Positions 1 through 4,625 of a DNA stretch of 6,912 nucleotides are shown one piece after another. Under the pieces are notes generated by a model that was given only the letters and a program-made list of their open reading frames with translations, ran no database searches and was not told the origin of the DNA. Positions within the stretch are counted from its first letter, which is position 1. The number at the start of each line of letters is the position of its first letter. The stretch is from contig JAUPVN010000085.1 in assembly GCA_030917025.1 (NCBI GenBank), positions 1 to 6,912 of the forward strand. Reading direction: 5' to 3'. The translations under genes and the position numbers were made by a program. This stretch comes from Patescibacteria group bacterium (GTDB lineage Bacteria; Patescibacteriota; Saccharimonadia; Saccharimonadales; CAIOMD01).

Positions 1-60
1 CATGTTTATACAATAACAAATTTACTGTGTTTTTATAATATAAAACTCTAAGTTATTTAT
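1..60. other. Noncoding edge region downstream of rplS
   Basis: This short stretch follows the rplS stop codon on the minus strand. It is almost entirely A and T. The only structure I see is the AT inverted repeat at 31-45, listed separately. Positions 3 to 1 read ATG on the minus strand, so a following minus-strand gene could start exactly at the window edge, but nothing inside the window can test this. No GC-rich terminator is visible. Confidence 0.5.
31..45. repeat. AT-only inverted repeat after rplS
   Basis: Two perfect 7-base arms (TTTTATA and TATAAAA) flank a single central base. The palindrome lies about 15 bases past the rplS stop. With only A-T pairs in the arms it would be a weak hairpin in RNA. 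It could mark the 3' end of the rplS transcript or be a chance product of AT-rich DNA; the sequence does not decide. Confidence 0.3.
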
Positions 61-495
61 CTAATTTTTTGATTCTTTTGAATCGATTACTGCTTCTTCA
101 GCGGGTATTTCTTTAGATACCGGAGTAGCATTTACGGCTTTTTTATCAAAATCTACACTAGTTAACCGAGCAGATTTACCAGTACGATCACGCATATATG
201 TAAGATTATTTCTACGAACCTTACTACGTTTAACAACTTCTAATTTAACAATAGAAGGGCTGTGCACTAAATATGATTTTTCGACTCCAACACCGCTAGC
301 TACTCTTCTTACGGTTATACTGCTTGTAAGGCTATTCTTTCTATCTGTTCTAATAACTAAACCCTCAAATACCTGAACACGTTCTTTATTGCCCTCTTTA
401 ATTTTTTGGTGAACCTTAACTGTATCACCCGTCTGAACCGCAGTAACGTGTGGTTTCATATATTTTTGCTCAATAGTTCTTATAATACTTGCCAT
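61..495 (-). CDS. rplS: 50S ribosomal protein L19 (bL19) with C-terminal extension
   Basis: This encodes bL19, a protein of the large ribosomal subunit near the interface with the 30S subunit. Seen in the sequence (144 residues): an N-terminal helix-like segment (1-14), then the family core with GDTVKVH (23-29), VQVFEGLVI (40-48), the VRRVASGVGVEKS stretch (62-74), VHSPSI (77-82) and the ending YMRDRTGKSARL (100-111). Typical bL19 is about 115 residues and stops near this point. Here about 30 more residues follow, rich in Glu, Asp and Lys and probably unstructured. The start at 495 fits the family N-terminus and is preceded by a GAGGA Shine-Dalgarno 8 bases upstream, the only clear one in the window. 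The gene has its own promoter and diverges from the malic enzyme gene. In many bacteria rplS follows trmD; here no trmD lies immediately upstream. The identification is secure. Confidence 0.97.
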   Translation of the reverse strand: MASIIRTIEQKYMKPHVTAVQTGDTVKVHQKIKEGNKERVQVFEGLVIRTDRKNSLTSSITVRRVASGVGVEKSYLVHSPSIVKLEVVKRSKVRRNNLTYMRDRTGKSARLTSVDFDKKAVNATPVSKEIPAEEAVIDSKESKN

Positions 496-503
496 TTTTA
501 TAA

Positions 504-508
504 TCCTC
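504..508 (-). promoter_or_regulatory. Shine-Dalgarno of rplS
   Basis: On the minus strand this reads GAGGA, with 8 bases between it and the rplS ATG at 495. It supports that start codon. The other four gene starts visible in the window show no comparable motif. Confidence 0.8.
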
Positions 509-540
509 GCCGTATACTTATTTTATCTATAATCCGAGTT

Positions 541-549
541 AGTATAGCA
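541..549 (-). promoter_or_regulatory. Extended -10 promoter of rplS
   Basis: The minus strand reads TGCTATACT here, a TGn extended -10 followed by TATACT (546 down to 541). A weak TTTTAA sits at a 17-base distance as a possible -35; the extended -10 could compensate for it. Initiation would fall near position 534, giving a leader of about 40 bases that contains the GAGGA ribosome binding site. This is predicted from the sequence alone. Confidence 0.6.
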
Positions 550-595
550 TATTTATAGTAACATTAAAAGACTAATAATATTTAGCCTAAAACGG

Positions 596-601
596 TACAA
601 T
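596..601 (+). promoter_or_regulatory. Possible -10 element of the malic enzyme gene
   Basis: TACAAT lies 8 bases before the ATG at 610, and no Shine-Dalgarno sequence lies between them. If this is the real -10, transcription would begin at or within a few bases of the start codon, giving a leaderless or nearly leaderless mRNA. I see no good -35 element. A perfect TATAAT at 528-533 is an alternative and would give a leader of about 70 bases. The choice is uncertain. Confidence 0.3.
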
Positions 602-609
602 AATCAAAT

Positions 610-1740
610 ATGGATATATTTAATAAAGCCCTAGCGGAGCATAAAAAATATAAAGGAAAAATGGAGATAGTTTCTCGCGTTCCGTTAAATAATAAAGAAG
701 ATCTAAGCACTTATTATAGCCCGGGGGTAGCTGCCGTTTCTAAACATCTTGCAAAGCACCCCGATCAAACTAACATATACACCAATACCCATAACTCTGT
801 AGCAATAGTTTCTGACGGTAGTGCTGTTCTAGGCTTGGGGAACATTGGCCCAGAGGGCGCATTACCGGTTATGGAGGGTAAGGCCATCCTATTTAAAAAA
901 TTTGCCAATATAGATGGTTACCCAATTGTTTTGAACACTCAAGACCCAAATGAAATAATTAATATTGTTACTGCAATTGCCCCAAGTTTTGGTGGCATCA
1001 ATTTAGAAGATATTTCTGCTCCAAATTGTTTTTATATAGAAGATCAGCTTAAAAAAAGATTAACAATACACATAATGCACGACGACCAACACGGAACGGC
1101 TGTTGTGGTGCTTGCTGGGCTTATTAACGCCTGCAAAGTAACTAACCGCAAGCTACAAGATTCTAAGGTTGTACTAATTGGAGCGGGTGCTGCTGGAGTA
1201 GCTATTGCTAAGTTGTTATATCAATATGCAAAGCCAAATATCATAGCCATAGATAGTAAGGGTGTAATAACTAAAAAAAGAAAAAATTTATCACCAGAAA
1301 AGTTACTATTAAGTTCATATAGCCAAGATAATACTGCCACAGATCTTAAGGGTTCTCTAAAGGGTGCAGACATTTTTATAGGTGTCTCAAAAAGTAATTT
1401 ATTAAACAAAGAAATGATACGATCAATGGCAAAAGACCCGATTATTTTTGCACTAGCAAACCCAAACCCAGAAATAACTCCAACAGATGCTATTAACGCA
1501 GGTGCAGCCGTAGTAGCCACTGGCAGAAGCGACTATCCTAACCAAGTAAATAATGTGCTAGCTTTTCCTGGCCTATTTAGGGGTGCTCTAGACACTCAAT
1601 CTACAATTAATGAATCTCATAAATTAGCTGCAGCAGAAGCAATTGCTAATATTATTAAGTCACCCACTAAAACCCAAATAATACCTAGCCCTTTTGATAA
1701 AAATGTAGTAAAAGTAGTTGCTGCTGTATATAAAAAGTAA
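610..1740 (+). CDS. Malic enzyme, short bacterial type, probably NAD-dependent
   Basis: Malic enzymes oxidatively decarboxylate L-malate to pyruvate and CO2 in the cytoplasm, reducing NAD(P) and needing Mg or Mn. The 376 residues match the short bacterial form without a phosphotransacetylase domain. Visible motifs: YYSPGVA (35-41, catalytic Tyr36), the DGS/GLGNIGP region (69-81), MEGKA with catalytic Lys91, LEDISAP (132-138) with metal ligands Glu133 and Asp134, HDDQHGT (157-163) with metal ligand Asp159, a Rossmann loop GAGAAG (191-196), ALANPNPE (281-288) and VNNVLAFPG (313-321). Asp215, at the end of the second Rossmann strand, favours NAD over NADP by family knowledge; this is inference. 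An in-frame TAA at 601-603 makes ATG 610 the first possible start. No Shine-Dalgarno is seen. The gene stands alone, diverging from rplS and converging on the ATPase gene. All key catalytic residues are present. It could be named maeA, sfcA or maeB in different annotations, so I give no symbol. Confidence 0.95.
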   Translation: MDIFNKALAEHKKYKGKMEIVSRVPLNNKEDLSTYYSPGVAAVSKHLAKHPDQTNIYTNTHNSVAIVSDGSAVLGLGNIGPEGALPVMEGKAILFKKFANIDGYPIVLNTQDPNEIINIVTAIAPSFGGINLEDISAPNCFYIEDQLKKRLTIHIMHDDQHGTAVVVLAGLINACKVTNRKLQDSKVVLIGAGAAGVAIAKLLYQYAKPNIIAIDSKGVITKKRKNLSPEKLLLSSYSQDNTATDLKGSLKGADIFIGVSKSNLLNKEMIRSMAKDPIIFALANPNPEITPTDAINAGAAVVATGRSDYPNQVNNVLAFPGLFRGALDTQSTINESHKLAAAEAIANIIKSPTKTQIIPSPFDKNVVKVVAAVYKK

Positions 1741-1759
1741 ATTTTAATATTAATTTATA
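1741..1759. other. 19-bp convergent gap without a classical terminator
   Basis: The malic enzyme gene and the ATPase gene end facing each other across 19 bases made only of A and T. It contains a small palindrome, TTAATATTAA (1744-1753), but no GC-rich stem with a T-tract. Transcription from either side must end by another means or run into the neighbour's 3' end. Confidence 0.5.
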
Positions 1760-3358
1760 TTAAGACAAAATCCGCATAACTTCTTCTACACTTGTTTCAC
1801 CAGCTATTACTCTTAATACACCTTCTTGTAACAATGTTGTCATACCACCACTAACTGCAACCGCTTCTATAGATCTAGAAGTTACTAATCTTATTGGTTT
1901 TTTTAGTTCTGTTTCTACTTCATTAGTCATCACTAACAATTCTCTAACGGCGAATTGCCCCGTATACCCAAAAGGATTATCTTCTGTTGGTACTGGTCTG
2001 TAAAGCTGTAAATTATCTAAATTAGGTTTTGGGACATGCTCGGGCAAAGAATCTACCGATTGCCTTATCCACTGCAAAGTTGCGTCATCTGGGCTATATG
2101 CTTCTTTGCTATTATCATCTAAGCGTCTTATTAGGCGCTGGGCTTGTACTAATCTAATAGCAGAAGTAAATAAAGGATTTTCTTCTATTGCACCAAGCAT
2201 TCTAGTTAGCGCCGCAGCTGCAGAGCCCGCATGATATGTAGAAACTACTAAATGGCCTGTTAACGCAGACTGCAAAGCTGTTTTTGCAGTATCATTATCT
2301 CTAATTTCTCCAACCATTACTACATCAGGGTCTAACCTTAACACGGCTCTAAATTTAGTTGCAAAACCAGAAGTATCATGACGAGAATCAACTGGTATTT
2401 GTGTTACACCTTTAATGTTATATTCTACAGGGTCTTCAAGAGTAATAATTTTTCTTTCGGTGCTATTGAGTTCATTTAAAATACTATATAAAGTTGTTGT
2501 TTTACCAGAGCCGGTTGGGCCAACAATTAGTACAAGCCCGTTTGGATGTTTAATAATATCATCTATTATTTCTTTTTCATCGGGCTGCAGCCCCAATTTA
2601 TCAATATTCATCATTTCTGATTTTAAATTAAATAATCTTAAAACAGCATCCATACCGTGAATAGTTGGCACTGTTTCTACACGTAAATTAACCTCAACAG
2701 AAGACCCATCTGCAAGTTGATACTTTTTATTAATATGCCCAGTTTGAGCATCGTCAGAATTTGTAGAAACATTAGCAGCAACAGCCAAGCTAGATATTAA
2801 TTGATGATACTTTTCTCGATCTATAACTGCCACTGGGTGTAAAACGCCATCAACCCTAAAACGTATCCTAACATCGTTTTCGTCTGTTTCTAGATGGATA
2901 TCAGATGCCTCAAGTTGAAAAGCTTGTTTAACCAAATATGCCAACATGTCATCAGCATGCACTGTGCCCAGGGTAGCAGAAATGTCACCAACGGTCTCTG
3001 TGGTACCATGATTAATCTCAATATCATGATATACAATCTCTTTTGGAGGATCGTAACGTCTCATAAGTTCTCTATAGCCCATATCAGATATCAAATAAAA
3101 ATCAACTTGCTGATCTTGAAACCTATTACGCATCTGACTCATAGTATTTTGTGCAGTGGCATTTGTAATACCAAATCTAATCAAATGAGCATCAACGTAC
3201 AGTGGCATTATTTTTAAAGATCTTATTTCTTCAATACTTAATAATTCTTTGTACAAATTAATCTCGGCCTGAGATGTATCAAAATATTGCACACCAACAA
3301 TACGAGCCCGCCTTAGGGTTGCCTGTTCATCTAGTTGTCTTGCTTTATTGTCGTCCAT
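1760..3358 (-). CDS. Type IV pilus/type II secretion assembly ATPase (PilB/GspE family)
   Basis: This family of cytoplasmic hexameric ATPases powers polymerisation of type IV pili or type II pseudopili at the inner membrane. Seen in the 532 residues: an N-terminal GspE/MshE-like domain (about 15-105), ASDIHLE (151-157), the arginine-containing RIRFRVDG strand (164-171), Walker A GPTGSGKT (280-287, Lys286), Asp box LEDPVEY (307-313), Walker B region DPDVVMVGEIRD (343-354, Glu351) and a His-box variant TGHLVVSTYHAG (367-378). The longer N-terminal part and motif set favour PilB/GspE over the shorter retraction ATPase PilT. The protein contains no cysteine at all, so the four-Cys zinc site usual after the His box is missing; the corresponding region (about 408-468) reads RLIRRLDDNSKEAY and later RPVPTEDNPFGYTG. 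ATG 3358 is the first Met after an in-frame stop. A good promoter lies just upstream, with no Shine-Dalgarno. No other pilus gene is adjacent, so pilB versus gspE cannot be settled. Confidence 0.93.
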   Translation of the reverse strand: MDDNKARQLDEQATLRRARIVGVQYFDTSQAEINLYKELLSIEEIRSLKIMPLYVDAHLIRFGITNATAQNTMSQMRNRFQDQQVDFYLISDMGYRELMRRYDPPKEIVYHDIEINHGTTETVGDISATLGTVHADDMLAYLVKQAFQLEASDIHLETDENDVRIRFRVDGVLHPVAVIDREKYHQLISSLAVAANVSTNSDDAQTGHINKKYQLADGSSVEVNLRVETVPTIHGMDAVLRLFNLKSEMMNIDKLGLQPDEKEIIDDIIKHPNGLVLIVGPTGSGKTTTLYSILNELNSTERKIITLEDPVEYNIKGVTQIPVDSRHDTSGFATKFRAVLRLDPDVVMVGEIRDNDTAKTALQSALTGHLVVSTYHAGSAAAALTRMLGAIEENPLFTSAIRLVQAQRLIRRLDDNSKEAYSPDDATLQWIRQSVDSLPEHVPKPNLDNLQLYRPVPTEDNPFGYTGQFAVRELLVMTNEVETELKKPIRLVTSRSIEAVAVSGGMTTLLQEGVLRVIAGETSVEEVMRILS

Positions 3359-3378
3359 AGTTGTAATGCTTATGTATT

Positions 3379-3408
3379 ATTATACTGCAATGTACATATT
3401 TTTGTTAA
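3379..3408 (-). promoter_or_regulatory. Sigma70-type promoter of the PilB/GspE-like gene
   Basis: On the minus strand TTAACA (3408 to 3403) and a perfect TATAAT (3384 to 3379) are separated by 18 bases. Initiation would be near 3372, leaving a leader of roughly 14 bases to the ATG at 3358, too short for an ordinary ribosome binding site; none is seen. This is the best two-element promoter in the window. Confidence 0.65.
3381..3386 (+). promoter_or_regulatory. Possible -10 for the methyltransferase/CAP transcription unit
   Basis: TATACT on the plus strand overlaps the minus-strand TATAAT of the divergent ATPase gene. Its only -35-like partner, TTGTAA at 3361-3366, is at a poor 14-base spacing. 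Initiation near 3393 would give a leader of about 25 bases before ATG 3418. The overlapping arrangement could be one bidirectional promoter, but this side is weak. Confidence 0.3.
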
Positions 3409-3417
3409 AGTAAATAT

Positions 3418-3924
3418 ATGAGCATTAAAATAGCCCTGCTTCTTCATGACATACGTAGTACCCAAAATGTTGGTAGTATTATGCGAAGTGCAGATTGTTT
3501 TGGAGTTAAACATATATATTTTAGTGGCTATACACCTTACCCATTAATAAATAATGATCCCAGGTTACCTCATATAGCAAATAAAATAAACAGCAGAATA
3601 GCAAAAACGGCACTTGGCGCAGAAGCCTCGATACCTTTTTCTGTATATAATAACGAGATAGACGCCGTATCAGCTGCAAATAAAGCCGGTTTTAAACAAT
3701 TTATATGTCTTGAACAAGACTCAAAAAGTATTCCAATAAATAAATATACTTTAAATAATGATATATTGCTGGCAGTTGGTAACGAAATTACTGGTGTTTC
3801 GCACTGGACACTCCAAAATGCTCATGCCATACTTGAGATAACCCAATTTGGTAAAAAAGAGTCATTAAATGTTAGTAACGCCACAGCTATAGCATTATAC
3901 GCACTCACTAATATGAATATATGA
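3418..3924 (+). CDS. SPOUT-class (SpoU/TrmH family) RNA methyltransferase
   Basis: SPOUT enzymes transfer a methyl group from S-adenosylmethionine to RNA, usually a ribose 2'-OH in tRNA or rRNA, acting as dimers with a knotted SAM site. The 168 residues show the three family motifs: motif 1 DIRSTQNVGSIMRSAD (11-26, with Asn17 and the catalytic Arg23), motif 2 LAVGNEITGV (118-127, Asn122 and Glu123) and motif 3 from LEIT (139-142) to KESLNVSNATA (147-157). A KTALGAE segment (63-69) is typical of a widespread TrmH-like subfamily. The protein is only the catalytic domain: it lacks the N-terminal RNA-binding domain of RlmB or TrmH and is close in size to TrmL. The target nucleotide cannot be read from sequence. 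ATG 3418 follows an in-frame TAA at 3406-3408; no Shine-Dalgarno is present. The stop TGA overlaps the next gene's ATG, implying cotranscription and translational coupling. Confidence 0.92.
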   Translation: MSIKIALLLHDIRSTQNVGSIMRSADCFGVKHIYFSGYTPYPLINNDPRLPHIANKINSRIAKTALGAEASIPFSVYNNEIDAVSAANKAGFKQFICLEQDSKSIPINKYTLNNDILLAVGNEITGVSHWTLQNAHAILEITQFGKKESLNVSNATAIALYALTNMNI

Positions 3925-3928
3925 ATAT
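3913..3928 (+). repeat. Tandem 8-base repeat at the stop/start overlap
   Basis: ATGAATAT occurs twice back to back. The first copy encodes the Met-Asn-Ile end of the methyltransferase and the second contains its TGA stop and starts the CAP protein, which also begins Met-Asn-Ile in a different frame. A TAA in the CAP frame at 3909-3911 rules out any start further upstream, so ATG 3921 is used. Confidence 0.8.
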
Positions 3929-4616
3929 ATTAAATAAAACTCACTCTTTTGGTCTTGTATTAATACTTTGTGGTACAATTTTAGCTTTAGTTACAACAGT
4001 AATCATTGGTCCATTCAATATAGTCAATACAGACAAAATTAGCCCAATAAACATAATTAACCTTGCAAACAAACAAAGATCATTACAAGACACCCAGCCA
4101 TTGACAACAAATGCAGACCTAATGAACGCTGCTCAAAAAAGAGCAGAGGCTTTAGCCCAACAATTAGAGTTAAACGATAATAAGTATAAGCAAATTACTG
4201 CTTGGGAATATATTAAAGATGTAAACTATCCTTTCCAGGTTGCCGGAGAAAATATTGCTATTGATGGGCCCACAAACCTAGATATCGTAGAAGGTTGGAT
4301 GCAGAGCATTACTCATAAAACAAATATACTTAACTCTTCTTATAGCGATATAGGTGTTGGGGTTGCGAGCTTTTATTCGGCCGATAATATTCAAAATCGT
4401 AATATAACTGTTGCATTATTTGCAACTCAAACAAATGATGGTAAAACTAATATTTCAGAACCTACATTTCCAGCAGGACCACTTTATGTTGCTACCAGTT
4501 CATTTAATTTAACATCAAAATTATTGCTATTTATTTCTTTTGCGCTAATTATAATAGGTGGCTATATTGAATTTCGCCAAATTCAAATTCATCATCGTTT
4601 GCAAAATATAAAATAA
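3921..4616 (+). CDS. Membrane-anchored CAP/SCP-domain protein (YkwD-like)
   Basis: CAP-superfamily domains occur in secreted bacterial and eukaryotic proteins; the biochemical role of most bacterial members is unknown. Seen in the 231 residues: a hydrophobic segment (about 9-30), a CAP domain (about 43-172) and a second hydrophobic segment (about 198-217) followed by a basic, His-rich tail. CAP signatures are INLANKQR (46-53), the helix MNAAQKRAEALA (68-79), GENIA (109-113), the W126...S129..H132..N135-I-L motif and IGVGVASF (144-151). The usual first conserved His, in an SH or FSH motif after that first helix, is not present; residues near 83-92 read ELNDNKYKQI. The predicted topology is both ends inside and the CAP domain outside. 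The first segment lacks a clear signal peptidase or lipobox site, so it looks like an anchor. The gene overlaps the methyltransferase gene by 4 bases (ATGA) and lacks its own Shine-Dalgarno, so translation is probably coupled. It ends 9 bases from dnaE. Confidence 0.85.
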   Translation: MNILNKTHSFGLVLILCGTILALVTTVIIGPFNIVNTDKISPINIINLANKQRSLQDTQPLTTNADLMNAAQKRAEALAQQLELNDNKYKQITAWEYIKDVNYPFQVAGENIAIDGPTNLDIVEGWMQSITHKTNILNSSYSDIGVGVASFYSADNIQNRNITVALFATQTNDGKTNISEPTFPAGPLYVATSSFNLTSKLLLFISFALIIIGGYIEFRQIQIHHRLQNIK

Positions 4617-4625
4617 AATTTAATA
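4617..4625. other. 9-bp convergent gap without a terminator
   Basis: The CAP-protein gene and dnaE end facing each other with 9 bases between stop codons. There is no room for an intrinsic terminator, and I see none in the adjacent coding ends. Confidence 0.5.

Noticed and set aside
1..3. Minus-strand ATG at the left edge as the start of another gene
   Set aside because: No codons of the putative gene are inside the window, so it cannot be tested.
1221..1520. Open reading frame on the minus strand inside the malic enzyme gene
   Set aside because: It lies antisense to well-conserved malic enzyme motifs and its translation resembles no family I know.
2415..2660. Open reading frame on the plus strand opposite the Walker A region of the ATPase
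   Set aside because: A shadow of the conserved ATPase coding sequence with no promoter or ribosome binding site.
2894..3217. Open reading frame on the plus strand opposite the ATPase N-terminal half
   Set aside because: Antisense shadow; it has several cysteines and histidines but no recognisable motif or upstream signals.
3390..3397. Palindrome ATGTACAT as a possible operator
   Set aside because: Eight bases is too short to stand out in AT-rich intergenic DNA and there is no second copy nearby.
3971..3979. TGGTACAAT, a perfect extended -10 motif inside the CAP-protein gene
   Set aside because: It lies within the sequence for the first membrane segment, has no downstream start that suits a shorter protein, and AT-rich DNA yields such matches by chance.
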